From Daphnia pulex (Eukaryota > Arthropoda > Branchiopoda > Diplostraca > Daphniidae): a stretch of DNA of 64,000 nucleotides. The DNA is taken from assembly GCF_021134715.1 (NCBI RefSeq), contig NC_060022.1, positions 315,001 through 379,000 of the forward strand. Reading direction: 5' to 3'. The notes under the pieces were generated by a model. The model was not told the DNA's origin, ran no database searches, and saw only the letters and a program-made list of their open reading frames with translations. Position numbers and translations under genes: made by a program. Below, piece after piece: positions 1 through 11,618 of this stretch (positions are counted from its first letter, which is position 1; each line of letters opens with the position of its first letter).

Positions 1-456
1 TTTCTTTTAGTAGCAGCGAGAAATTTCTTCAGAGATGTGCAAAGTAAACGTTATTAAACTGAGTGTAAAATTATCAAAGGCTATGACGTCTAGCGTCAGA
101 AAAAAGAAACTTTTACATGAAAACAATGTCCGCTCTAGCTCGTTGACACTCAATTGAAAGAAGGAACAAACAAAGGCAATTAACTTCGATACTCACGGCA
201 TATACTCCTCTCCAAATTTATATCTCGTCTTCACCAAAAAGTCTCCACTGCAGCATCACATATCACAACAGACAAAATCCCTAAAAGGTAGTATAATGAG
301 AAGGCAGCTTAACAGTTGACATTCGTTTCTGTGCCCTGTCTATGGCATCTTTTAGTGATTCCAGATTGTTGACAAAATATCACTTCGACTTTTAACTTCA
401 TTCCTGTTATTCTGCACTTTGCCTTACTTGTGATGAATCTTTATTTTTCTCTGTAG
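1..456. other. No gene recognised
   Basis: I see no convincing open frame or RNA gene. The stretch is AT-rich and ends in a polypyrimidine tract and AG that could be a splice acceptor for the next entry. Confidence 0.4.
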
Positions 457-504
457 GTTTCAATGGCCGTTGATGTTCAGGCTGTTAATGGAGATGCTGC
501 CTAA
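457..504 (+). CDS. Possible terminal coding exon (partial gene)
   Basis: A good acceptor (polypyrimidine then CTGTAG) precedes a 16-codon frame ending in TAA. Phase 0 gives VSMAVDVQAVNGDAA. If real, it is the C-terminus of a gene whose earlier exons lie upstream of the window. I do not recognise the peptide. It is short enough to be chance, so this is tentative. Confidence 0.2.
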   Translation, partial: VSMAVDVQAVNGDAA

Positions 505-1049
505 TGAAGAGATGTCGAAAGGTGTGCTTAAAGTTGTTGCTGCTGCTGCTGTCTTTGGTGTCACAGTTCAATGTGTTGTTCATTAATTTGTCTGTCATGT
601 CAAATCTCTCCCATCTCTGTCACTCAAATCTCATCCATGCATTTACGATTGAGGTAACCTGATCTTACATGATCTAGGAGTGCTTCAATTGAAAACTGCT
701 AGATCAAGAAACCTTATGCACCAAACAAATAATGACGTTGTGTTATAATCGCGGTTGGGAAAGCAACAGGCCCCCTGCCATCAAATAAAATTATGGGTCT
801 TGTGTTTAATTTAATTGATTAGTGCAGTATGTTATGAAAATGGAAAAAAATGAAGAAAGCAACAGATCATGTGTTGGGATGTTGAAGATATTTATACAGC
901 ACTATATTTTAAAAATATCATAAAGAAAATTAACTGCTGACAATCTTATTGACACTTTTTTATAAATATTTTTATCATCCCTCATCATACATGTTTATAT
1001 TTTACCTTCAATATATTAATTTTATCAATATGAAATTTCCTTGCACAGT

Positions 1050-1184
1050 TCGGTCAATCAAGACAGGGGAGACTATGCCTTGTTTCATTGTGCTCAGGGA
1101 GATTACCTGAAGAAGGAAGAAGAGAGCGAGGCCAGTTTTACTAGGGAGCAATTAGTCATAGTAGGTTTCCGCTGGAGAGGCTGA
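1050..1184 (+). pseudogene. Coding-like exon with EQLVIVGFRWRG motif
   Basis: An acceptor (CCTTGCACAG, ending 1048) opens a 44-codon frame containing DYALFHCAQGDYLKKEEESE and then SFTREQLVIVGFRWRG before TGA. The DNA at 1100-1170 resembles the palindrome arms at about 50,560-50,640 (minus) and 55,360-55,440 (plus), where the same frame gives FYWGDVVILGFRVRL. It is therefore a copy of a dispersed module, either the end of a small gene or a fossil exon. No function is assigned. Confidence 0.25.
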
Positions 1185-1603
1185 GCCAACAACGTTTAAC
1201 GCAGCCTAGACCTTGAAGAACTTTGGATGCTTCCAGGTGAAGAATAAGCTTACATACTTCCTAGAAATGAATTTTTCAATGTTTAATGAGATCTACTATT
1301 TCAATTTATAAAGAAAAATGTTACTTTGAGGGACTTTTCGTTACACCCAACTTCTGAGAAGTTTGTAATAGAAATTGTTTTGTTTTTTTTAACTTTAAAT
1401 TTCACCAGCACTGGAAGTCGAAATGCGTTTCGTTATGTTTTGCATATTGCATTTTCGTGTCCTTCACTTCGGCAGGTGTCACACGACTAAAATTGATAAT
1501 TATTTTAATATTACGGACCATTAAACGTGTTATTTCATTAGGAAAACAACTTCTGTTGAGAAACCAAGTCCATTGGACACGAAAAGTAAATCGTCTATAA
1601 CAG

Positions 1604-1787
1604 TTACTGATAGCAACCGATCCGGAGTACATTGAGCTGAATGATGATCTACCACGAATTTGGAGATGGTCACAACGTCTCATTCATCCAGCAACATCTG
1701 ATTATCATCCGGACACGCTTAGCCGCCGTTTAGTTGACCAAACGACCGCCAGTCTACCCGCTGAGAATTGGGATCAAAATTCTACAG
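1604..1787 (+). pseudogene. Coding-like exon, unrecognised
   Basis: The exon is bounded by TATAACAG and ACAG|GTAAAA. It is open through 61 codons and includes LLIATDPEYIELNDDLPRIW and DYHPDTLSRRLVDQTTASLP. The composition looks like real protein (acidic, Trp, Pro). Together with the exon at 1050 it may belong to one decayed or partly hidden gene. The product is not recognised. Confidence 0.3.
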
Positions 1788-3084
1788 GTAAAACTGCTGA
1801 ATGAGATCACACCTTTTCATAGTAATTCATGAAACAATGTAACATGTGCAATAGATACCTTCGGACTGCGGAGGTTAATATTTCTTTGTCCTGTGAACGA
1901 ATCACAACGTTCGAATCGTCACATTTCCTTTTAAGTTTGCCATTGGAACGTCAAAGTATACATCTCAGTGAAGCGATACTGTATTTTCCAGAAGACATTG
2001 ATCTGTGTAAGGAAATGAATTAAAATTTTTGCGGTCTGGCACGCGAGAGATTTTAATTTTAATAATTACTGGAGTGGCGGAGGCAATGGAGAGCAATTAG
2101 TACAGCCAGGTAGGGGTCCCGAAGCTGAACTCATCATTGCGCGATCAACCTAAAATATGTTTTACCATTTATGGTGGTGAATGAATGGTGATGAATACGC
2201 CGACCCATGGGAATTCCAGTTGTCCCAGCTGCGTGAACACCAATTGAGTTGAACAACATTAGTTTGTGTTGCAGGAGTGGTGTTCTTTAGTGATGGGTTA
2301 GAGAATTACGTAGTGAGCGCAATTGCTATTAGGAATAAGCATTAAGTTTCTTCATGGTCTTAGATTTCGGTTTACCTCCAGTACCAAAATCTAGTGGCCC
2401 TTAAGTCGAGAAAGATGAGGTGGTCGTATTAGCAGCAGCTTTTTCCTTCCTCTTGTTATAATGCAAAATAGTACCTTGCGTTTACGCAATCGTGGACGAG
2501 ATGGGGTGAATTCCTTGTCCAATTTTACTGTCTCTGCCTAGGTTGCCGGCTTTGGTCACCATTTCTTCTCAGCGGGACATGCACAGAGTGTTCGAACTTT
2601 CAAAGATAATTCGCTCAACGATTTGATGTCGTTTGCGTGGAAAACCGAGACATTCTGAACAGAGGTCTAGCCAATGGGAAGTCTTAAACGACATCGTGCT
2701 AGATGCTTTTCGTCGTGATACTGTAGAACTCAATTAATCCTCAAGTCAAATTTCATCAACTTTGGGTTTCTAGATCTGCTGTTGAAAAGAATAAAATGTT
2801 CTTTAGATATGGATTTGAAAAGAAATAAAATTGTTTATCATTACCTGGTACTTTAGGCAATTGGTCTGGGATATGGAAGTAATAAAGGTTTGCTAAAGGG
2901 AACTTGAACAAGTAACTTTTACGATGTCTCTTCTGACGCCAGCATGCTCTTACATACCGCAAACAGATGCCGGCCTTCCATTCCGAACTTAAAAATGATG
3001 TCGGTTGGTGAAGGATTTTGATTTGGTGAGGGTTACCACTGCTTTCCTTCTTGATGACTTCACCAGAACCGTCGTAAGTCATTG
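1788..3084. other. No intact gene
   Basis: Mostly unassigned sequence. Around 2,080-2,140 there is a short stretch (GGAGAGCAATTAGT and the following bases) that echoes the module at 1,140. Open frames here are short and I do not accept them as genes. Confidence 0.4.
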
Positions 3085-3560
3085 TCATGAGTCTGCAAGA
3101 GCACGCCATAATAATGCCGTCTTGGAGCGCATGGAATAAGTTCCGTTGGTTATTGGTATATCGGTAGTAGATGGTTCTTCAAGCTCTACTTTGGGTTCAG
3201 ATTCTTCTCCTTTCTTAACATTGAGGTTCATTTGAAAGACGTCCATAGCAAAATTCCACAAAGGATTGGCTGGTGCCTAAATTATAACAAACCATTAGCA
3301 TGTTTAAGACAAATAGCCTACTAAGTAGTTTTATTGTATGCACCTTCACATTATTTTGTCAACTATATTGGTGGAGTTACCTGTCTCAATTTTTCGGCTT
3401 AGATTGGATTTTTCTCTTGACAAAGGGCCTTTTCTAATTCAGTAGTGGAAAAAACTGCAATCAACTGTTCAAACTGATGAGCAGCACAGCTTGTGTAGTA
3501 CCACATCTTACAGTACTCCACGGCAATAGTTTTTTCTAAACAATCACCACCACCAACAAT
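3085..3560 (-). pseudogene. Decayed two-exon gene fragment
   Basis: Two minus-strand segments join in phase 0 across a normal intron: 3560-3381 (donor CAG|GTAACT) and 3276-3085 (acceptor TTTAG). The first reads IVGGGDCLEKTIAVEYCKMW and onward, the second APANPLWNFAMDVFQMNLNV and onward, ending ALLWRALADS-stop. An in-frame TAA at 3401-3399 interrupts the first segment and another TAA lies directly upstream, so it cannot make the whole protein. I do not recognise the parent family. Coding-like composition and matched splice sites argue against chance. Confidence 0.3.
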
Positions 3561-3709
3561 TTATTCCGGACTGTGCAATCCAAATATTACAGTCTGGGAA
3601 AATAAATGGAGGATTTCATTAAAATATTCAGTAAATATTTAAAAAAAAAACACATACTACACACACTCATACAAACTACATACATTCGCTGTATTTCTAT
3701 TATTAATCT

Positions 3710-3752
3710 GGACGTTCAGGCCCAGGGCCTGAAAGCCGGGGCCTGAACGTCC
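3710..3752. repeat. Perfect 14-bp inverted repeat (hairpin)
   Basis: GGACGTTCAGGCCC at 3710-3723 is matched by GGGCCTGAACGTCC at 3739-3752 around a 15-b loop. It is GC-rich in an AT-rich setting. It could be a transposon end pair, a protein-binding palindrome or an RNA hairpin. Nothing nearby decides. Confidence 0.7.
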
Positions 3753-5828
3753 TACATCCTTACACAACCTAACAGAATAACTATCTTTTGTGTAATTCTA
3801 ATTGTTTTGTGTAATTCTAATTATTCTTTTGTATGTTAAAATTTGGTGGAGGTGGGACAAATAAAACACAGTTCTACCTGTTCTACCACTTAATATCTTT
3901 AATTAAATTGTACTTCCTTTTCTTTATGTTCAGCTTACCGTTTCTCACCTCTTTCAAAAATGACTTAGTATGTAAAAAGGCCTTACACAAAATCAAAGGC
4001 CATTAATAACCAATGCAATATATACCAAATGCACTAGCCACTAGTTATTCAATTTAAGAGAAATTTCTGCAGGAGATAAATTTGAGATTGGCAGCATGGT
4101 GTTGGCAGTCCAAACACTTTACCAATAACTTACAACACAATATTTAAAAATTCTTACTTAACTGTGGAAAACTGTTCTTCTCCCCGACCACAATCCACAT
4201 TTCACGGGACTTTGTACTGCTGTTTTGATGCAGCATTAATTGTAAACCGGTAAATCGCCTCTCGTTACCCGACACCTCGTAACGTGGTCGCCATATCTTT
4301 TTCCAACGTAATGATGAAAGCACTTACGTAGGCTATGGAATATGGATGACAGGATGAAAGAAAAGAATTAAGAAAACGGACAAACGGTAAAGAAAAGAAC
4401 GTCCACATCGTTCACATGAACAATCTCCCATGACTGACGCGAGATGGAGTAAAGCTGGCCGACTTCGCCATCTAGGGTGGGGCATTTGAGTAAAAAGTCA
4501 ATCGTTAACGATTTAACGGACAGTTATTAACCGTTAACGATTTAACGGACAGTTAACAAATAACAACACATTTTTCCCTCGAATACCCCCACCCTAAGTT
4601 GTCGAGCTAATAGTGGTTCAATTAATTAAAAACAGGGCATTAGAAATTATGATTGAATGACCCATTAATTGTGGCATTGAATAAATCTAAATAATGATTA
4701 ACTCCTGCATTTTTAAAAACCAATTTTGCAAACAAAATTTTAATTTTACATTGTTAGTGCAGTGCTTTTTTAAACCTTAACAATTTCAGTGTGAAATGTG
4801 GCTCGAACGGCTTGCCGTACAATTAAGTCACGGGGAATAAGCATCGATATAGAAATAGTGATGAGTAACAATGGCTTTTATTGAAAATATTCATCATCTT
4901 GATATTTCTTTGGTCTTGCATAAACGCAACAAAAGGAATCTACGATGGTCGAGTTGAATTACCTTAGGTAACCCTGAAAACAAGAAAGAAAAAAGGCTCG
5001 GATCGGCCTTGAATTCATGTAAAGATCTGAAATCTGGCAAAACCCATTCGAGCAACACACGTCAAAAGCCTCACGATATAAACCCATTAAATAAAACTAG
5101 ATGGACGAGAGCAAAAAGGTAACCAGAAAAGCAAACACCTTAAAGTTCGGGTGATACGTGTTATAGGCCACTTGGTTGAATGGGTTCAACGTTATTTATC
5201 ATTTAGAAAGATAGTCTATTGAACCTGAATTTTTTTTTTCAACTTCCAGGGTTAAGAACGAACTAGCGCTTACGTAGTACATGTCCCAAGTCTGTAAAAT
5301 TGACCCATATATACGAAATAAAAAATAATCTTTAGTTCACGCACAGATCCAAATTAATTATTATTGATTACTACAAGGCATTTTTCCCATTTACAATTTT
5401 ATTTTGAAAAATTCTGTAACTTTTAGACTAGGTTTTCTTGTTTGTAGATGTAGATTGATCAGAGTGGTGTGACCTTGAAAGGAAACAAGACTTATCCGGA
5501 GCAGATGCTATTCGTTTATATTCTTCGCAAACGCGTAATGAAGTGAAATAGGAGTTGGCCGAAAACAACGAAACTAGTTTTTCAAGAATAAGTCTTCACG
5601 GCCTTGAATGGAAAGATGAGCACGATGGCACGCTGGCCATGAAAGTCACGAAAAACCTAGCCATTGGACTATTTTCCGTGGAAAGACAGACTACCGCAAA
5701 AAAGTGGTTTTCGAAACCAGAACAACAAAAAACAACAACATCAAAAAAAAAATTTGACAACGAAAGTGGGAGGATACCCCCCGGAGATAGGATCAACGAC
5801 CAGCAGCAACACGCCCTGATGTAGTTTG
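3753..5828. other. Intergenic, no gene
   Basis: Apart from the direct repeat at 4503, I see no gene. Open frames at 5555-5850 overlap the upstream region of the 5915 gene on both strands and are not accepted. Confidence 0.5.
4503..4555. repeat. 24-bp tandem direct repeat
   Basis: A 24-mer starting CGTTAACGATTTAACGG occurs at 4503-4526 and again at 4532-4555. Each copy starts with the palindrome CGTTAACG. Possibly a protein-binding pair or a small satellite seed. Confidence 0.7.
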
Positions 5829-5859
5829 TATAAATAGGCTGCAAGCGCACATCTTCAGT
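5829..5859 (+). promoter_or_regulatory. Core promoter of the PAPT-repeat gene
   Basis: TATAAATAG at 5829-5837 is followed by TCAGT at 5855-5859, the arthropod initiator. The presumed start A (5857) lies 28 b after the TATA start, and the ATG is 58 b further on. Confidence 0.75.
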
Positions 5860-5914
5860 ATCGAGCTAATATTCGTAATATCAACACGTAATAAATATAC
5901 CTACGTCTATCATC

Positions 5915-6720
5915 ATGAAGTTTTTGGTATGTTCACCATTCTAAAAATTGGCAAAGTAAATTTTTTTTTAAATTAATCATTATTATTATTACCCTGTAAA
6001 TAGATCATTCTGGCTATGTTTGTTGCCGCTGCCTTTACTGCTCCGGTGTATCCAGCCATCCCCGGAGAGCCCTGTCTCATCCATCCGGCTCCAGTTACTT
6101 ATGACGCATATCCCGAAGCTTGGAATCAAGCAGTTGTACCTCAAATCGGCTACAACTTGCTTGCTGCTCCCAGTCATCAGGCCTCCGCCTTCGCCTCAGC
6201 CCAATACGTTGCTGCTCCTGCCTATCCGTCGTACATCCAGGCTGCTCCCCAAGTTCAGCAGTATGTTCACGCCTTCCCCATTGCCAGTCCGTACGTTCAG
6301 GCTGTTTCATACGATTTGGTTCCCAATGTTGAAGTAGTTACCATTGCCGTTTCTGAACCTGAACCTGTCACAACACCCGCTCCTACCCCTGCCCCAACAC
6401 CCGCTCCTACTCCAGCCCCGACACCTGCTCCTACCCCTGCCCCAACACCCGCTCCTACCCCTGCCCCAACACCCGCTCCGGTTCCCGTTGTTTTTATCCC
6501 TGCTCCCATCCAAGTTCTTGCTCCCGCTCCCGCCCCAGTGCCCTGCCCCGAACCTGCTCCTGCAGTCCCCGCTCCGGCTCCCATTCCCGTTCCGGTTCCA
6601 GCCCCGACTCCAGTTGCTGCACCTGCCCCCGTTGCCCCAGCAGTAGTCGTCTTGCGTCCTTATGACTCTCGGGAATCTATTGAAACTCCCGATTCTCGTG
6701 AATCTAGCGAAGATAAATAA
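5915..6720 (+). CDS. Secreted Pro/Ala-rich protein with PAPT repeats (242 aa)
   Basis: Two exons: 5915-5926 (MKFL) and 6004-6720, phase-0 intron. The joined N-terminus MKFLIILAMFVAAAFTAPVY is a clear signal peptide. The mature protein has an Ala/Tyr/Gln-rich first half, then a run of PAPT tetrapeptides (about residues 120-160), then looser PAP/PVP repeats and an acidic tail RESSEDK. Two cysteines occur, in EPCLIH and VPCPEP. Low-complexity PAP proteins of this kind are typical of arthropod cuticle or extracellular matrix; that role is inference. The start is set by the TATA/initiator and by the signal peptide completed by exon 1. AATAAA lies at 6957-6962. Confidence 0.8.
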
Positions 6721-6962
6721 TAATTATTAGTTTCTTTTTAACATTATTGGCGCTACTATCTTGAAATGTCATAACCGGCAAAATTTCCTTCCAGTTGTCT
6801 TAAAAGTCGTAACATTTTTTGGGTTTTTTTTTTCAAATGTTAGAAAATGGTTGTCTCATACTGGCTCAAATGGTTCTTTTTCCCTCCAATTTCAATGGTT
6901 TGATATGTATTATGTAAACTGTATTATAGGGAAAAGGTACTTTCTCATGATTCCTTAATAAA

Positions 6963-7385
6963 ATTAATGAAGTGTGGCTCAACTCTTATGTTCTCATTCA
7001 GGTTCTTTTTAATATACCTGTGACACATTGGGCAACGCAAAATAACAGAACGATTAACATGCAAGGAAAAACCAAAATTAAAAGTTGCCCAATTTATACC
7101 ATATTATTGAAAAAGTTTTAAGCATTTTTTTTTTCAAATAAGCGCAAAGGCGTTTGCAATTCTGATTCTTACAGCATTTAATACTGAAGTCGTTTTTAAT
7201 CGTTTAAGTGGATTGACAAAAGGAAGAAATAGTGTTCCTATTTGTTAACGTAACGTTTGATCGCTAAGCAGAATATGCGCAATTAGGCTACCTCATCCAA
7301 TCGATAAGTGGGACACTTGTCGCAAAATTGTTGTGCTCCAGTATAGCAACTCAGAACGTTGTGGACAGACGCGATCTAAAAGAAG
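6963..7385. other. Intergenic before receptor pair
   Basis: No gene seen. It must contain the promoter of the first gustatory receptor, but I see no clear TATA box. Confidence 0.5.
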
Positions 7386-9010
7386 ATGCAAATTTTAACA
7401 AAACTTCGACCCTTTTTGGTTTTTTGTCAGTTGTTTGGGGTGATTCCGTATTCCGTGGAAACTGAAGAATACCCAACGAAAACAAAATTCAAAAAATTCT
7501 CTTTCTCCCTACGTCAGCCAGTCGCTTGGTGGTTCTTTTTCCAGTGCACTTTCCAAGTGGTAGTTTCTTGTTGGGACTTTAAAATGATTTGGAACGTACT
7601 ACATGAGGATGATGGAGTCTTACGATCCCATGTTTCTCGCATCATTTCATTCTTCGTTCTCCAGGAGCACATTTTCTATGTTGCATTGATGGTTATGTCT
7701 CGCTACGTCATTATCAAATACGTCTGCTTTCGTCGGACTGTATACTTTCTGCAGAAGATAAACAGCGAGTTGAGGGTGGATGATATGTCTCCAGATGGCA
7801 TTCCGACAGTGACACGGTCTGCAATGTTAAGCATAATATCTGCAATCGTCGGTGTAAGTTCGATTTGGTAGCCTAAATTTTTTAAAAACGATAAAAAAAC
7901 AAATTATTATTTACAGACAATCGCTTTGATAGCTTCAAATACCGCTTTATTCAATCTGAAGGTGGAAAACGAAGGATTGATTCCTGCTGTTATGGTTGTC
8001 GTCGGTCGGTTCTTCATTTCTATAATGCTGATAAGCACTTTTTCAATCATTTATCTTTGCTACAAAATAACTGCTTGTTACATTCAATTCATCATCTTGG
8101 ATATGAAACGACCGTTTCGGCTTTCGCCAACCGAAAACGTCCCGGAAGAAAAACAATTTGCTTGGTACGTATACCGCATTATCCTTCTTTGATCATACAC
8201 TAACCCTATATAATACATGTCATTACTTACTTACTCTTGCAGGATTCAAGTGGTGGACACTAACGCAATATTAAGTTGGAAAAACAAACTCAGACACAGC
8301 AAGCGAATGTTTGGATATTTGTGCGAGGCGATCACAAATTTAAATCAAGTGTTCTCGTATCCCGCGTTAGTCTTCCTGACACTTCGATTAGTTTCATCAG
8401 CTTTTAGTTTATACATCATCATTAATGGACTGATGAACAACAATAATGAATTTTTCCAAGCCCTTATTCCTGCATGTGTCGCAAATTCCATCGTTAGCTT
8501 CTTGAGTGTTTTCGTTGTTCTTAAAGCTACCGAATCTCCGAACGTCCAGGTACGACAAAAAACTAACTCTCTCAAGCATTTTCTTTTACTAGCTTAGTCT
8601 TATTTTTCTCTGTATAGGCACGACATCTCCGTGAGAGAATCTTTACCATTTTGAATGAGGAAACCGATCTTCAAATGGACGATGAGCTTGAGGTAAATAA
8701 ATCCTCATTTCTGTCATTCTTATTATTACGAGAAATACGGGACAAAGTCATTTAATGTACGTTTAACAAAAAGGCATTGTTGTTTCTCAAAAATATCTCC
8801 GAAGAGCGCATTCGATTGTCAGCCGCAGGACTTTTCCATGTTGGCTTGAATCTTATCCCATCGGTGAGTTAGTAGTAATTGCGATTACTTTTGGATATTT
8901 TGTCAATATAGCTGAGACCCTCTGATCGATTTTTGTTATTCCTTTATCCATAGTTAACTGCGTCAATTATTACTTACTTCATTATATTGCTTCAGACCAA
9001 ATTTGACTAG
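7386..9010 (+). CDS. Gustatory receptor, 7TM (414 aa)
   Basis: Six exons: 7386-7853, 7917-8164, 8243-8549, 8618-8692, 8774-8863, 8954-9010, all with GT-AG sites and a continuous frame of 414 codons. The product has several hydrophobic segments (for example residues near 45-65, 80-100, 145-175 and 185-205). It ends with the family signature, a short TM7 containing TY followed by hydrophobics and LLQ (TYFIILLQTKFD). This matches arthropod gustatory receptors, inverted seven-helix ligand-gated cation channels of chemosensory neurons. The next gene is a tandem paralogue with the same exon plan. The ligand is unknown. No damage is visible, so it is probably functional. Confidence 0.85.
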
Positions 9011-9639
9011 TTTTCAAATGGATTACAATTTAAATATTTAATTTCTTTAGTTGATTGCATTCACTGTTTTTACAAAATTAGTTATGTCTGGTTCAATTGG
9101 CTAATACAAGATGTATTATTGCAATTCCTTGGTATTTTCACTGAGTTTATTTGTGTTGGCTAGCGAGGAATTAATAAACTAATAGTAATTCTTTGCGGGT
9201 TTTCAAAATATGCGAAGCGCACCTAATAAGACGAACCAACTTTAATCGTGTAAAGTGGATTGGATGAATACATTGCAAAACAAGTCAATATAAAATAGCA
9301 TTTTCATTTCGTATTTACCAAAGTGCCCTGGTATTTAGTAGCTACATAACGGCTCGTTCGGCCACTTTCCATTTCACTAATTTAAAGTGTATCCCGCTGT
9401 TCTTTTCCAATCAATCAACGAATCTCCCGACAGAAACGACGCATATATGATCCTCTGACATCCTCGCGATAACCTATGGACTTGATATTAACGACTAGTT
9501 CAAATAAACATCCCGTACCTGTCGTTTCCATGGCTACCTAAACCTAACACCTTATATGCAGCATATAGACAAAAAAGCCTTTGCGAGATAGTTTCAATAT
9601 TCGCCCAGTATTTTCGGTTGAAGTTTATAGGTTTCTGTC
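9011..9639. other. Spacer between the receptor paralogues
   Basis: About 630 b without a convincing open frame. It should hold the promoter of the second receptor. Confidence 0.5.
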
Positions 9640-11202
9640 ATGTCGGTCTTTGAACACTTACGCCCATTAGTGAGCCTCTGTCAAGCGTGCGGCATGATCC
9701 CTTTCACGATCGAAGAAAATGTAATTTCCAACAAATTTGTGAGATTTACATTTTCCTTCAGACATCGCACTACCTGGTGGTTTATGGTCATTTTCGTGTT
9801 GCAATTTGGGTTGCAATTCGTGATGGTAAAGCTTTCTGTAAGTATACTTGATGGGTTGATAAACGACGAAAATGTTCCAATGACCGTCACCATTCTGAGC
9901 GGAATAACCATGTTTTCCTACACTGCCCAAATTTTGCTATCCCGCTGGATAGTTTTGAACTACCGGAAACTGCGGAACGCTGTCGAAGCCCTACAAGAAG
10001 TAGAGAGACTTTTCGGGGAGAAATTTATCGAGCAGCACCAGTGCTTTCTTGGGTATCGATTTGTTATCGCTGTTACACTCATCGTCACAACGGTAAGCTT
10101 CAGATAAAATTTAATTAAATTTGTTTTCAGCCATTACATTTTTCAAACAGACGCGTTTGTTATTGACAACAGGTTGTATTTTCCTTCGTTGTGATGGCAT
10201 CTCTCTTTCAAAAATTCTTTACGGCGGATATGGACTTGTTGATAACTGTGGTTTCATACTTCATGCTGTCACTGGTCAACGTAATGATTGAATGCACATT
10301 TTTGCTCATTCACATGTCTTATTACGTCATCAGTCACTACATACAACTTTTATTTCTAAACTCGGGCAAGAGCGATGCTAACGGACTTCCCATGACTTCC
10401 CGAAAAGGGTAAGACATAATCTGAATTATATTTAAAAATTAATTTTGATCTAAGGGTTCGATTCTTGTTGAATGAGGTATGCAGGGCGGAGAACCTAAAA
10501 GAATTAAGACAAAACGCTCTAATCTTTGATTACCTATGCCAAGCCTCATCCGAACTGAACGACCTTTTCTCAGTCCCTGTTCTTTTCATTTTAACTGTGA
10601 AATTCGTCACCGTCGTCAGCGGTGCCTTCACCTATATTTACAGTTTTACTTATTCAAATCTCATACTAGGAAATGTATTGTTTGTTTCTCCTTTCCTTTT
10701 TGTTTGCGACTGGATCCGACTATTGGTCATTTTCGCTGCCGCTGACATGCCCGTTAATCAAGTATAATGTTATCATACATTTTAGATTTATACGAACGCC
10801 ATCACCTTAGTTACCATCCCTTAACTAAATTTATGTTTAACCAGGTTCGAATTCTTCGGGAGCGATTATGTGCACGGTCTTATTCTAGATTTTCCAAAAT
10901 GCTGGCTGAAAATGTTGCAGTATGTTTTATAATTACTCCAGTAACTGCTAAAATCTTATTCTTTCTCACCTAACTACATAAGGAGATGACAATCCTGATG
11001 CAAATGAATGAAGATCGCATCCAAATGTCGGCTGCAGGAGTGTTTAAAGTTGGAGTGCACCTTATTCCGGCTGTAAATTTCACTAACTGTTAGCCTACTG
11101 AAATTTAATTCAAAATCTAACGAGCAATTCTCAATTTGATTTGGTTTGTTATAGTTGGTGGGTGCCGTAGTGACGTACATGGTCATACTCCTTCAGAATT
11201 AG
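9640..11202 (+). CDS. Gustatory receptor, 7TM (402 aa)
   Basis: Six exons: 9640-10092, 10173-10408, 10455-10761, 10845-10919, 10983-11072, 11155-11202, frame continuous for 402 codons. Exons 3, 4 and 5 have exactly the lengths of those in the upstream receptor (307, 75 and 90 b) and every intron phase matches, so the two arose by tandem duplication. Protein similarity is strong at the N-terminus (FEHLRPLVSLCQACGMIPF against TKLRPFLVFCQLFGVIPY) and in exon 5 (ERIRLSAAG/DRIQMSAAG). The C-terminal TM7 signature is VTYMVILLQN. Expected to be a chemoreceptor channel. AATAAA lies at 11326-11331. Confidence 0.85.
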
Positions 11203-11546
11203 TCAGGTACAGTACGAAACCTAGCAGTCTTATAACAACGCGTGCTACATCAATTGGTTAAGTTAAAGGGAAAACTAGTTCAATGAAAATGAAAGTATTT
11301 GAGGATTTGGCATCAAATAAGATCAAATAAACTGAAATCGTGGGTTTTTGTTCAAGAGTAATGGAGATGACCATGAATCCACAAGGTTATCGAGACGAGA
11401 TGGATTGGAGAGCCACGCCAAGATATAGCCGGAAGAGTTAAAATGAGATTTTATGCGGAAAAAGAAAAAGAAATGTGGTAGAAGAGGGTAGAAGAGCGCA
11501 TTCTAGTCGCAAGTCGTTTGTCAAGACCAACGCCCTGTTTTTCTTG

Positions 11547-11586
11547 TATAAATACTGCACACAAATCTCTCCACAATCGAGTCAGT
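11547..11586 (+). promoter_or_regulatory. Core promoter of P0
   Basis: TATAAATA at 11547-11554. A TCAGT initiator lies at 11582-11586, giving a spacing slightly longer than usual (37 b), so the true start may be a few bases upstream. Confidence 0.6.
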
Positions 11587-11618
11587 GTTCCAGCTCAATC
11601 GCAACTAAGAAAACCAAA

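Noticed and set aside
6297-6584. Gly/Ala-rich open frame opposite the PAPT repeats
   Set aside because: Reverse reading of the PAPT repeat; no independent support.
10148-10172. Alternative acceptor at 10,150 for exon 2 of the second receptor
   Set aside because: It breaks alignment with the first receptor; the acceptor at 10,172 preserves phase and paralogue alignment.
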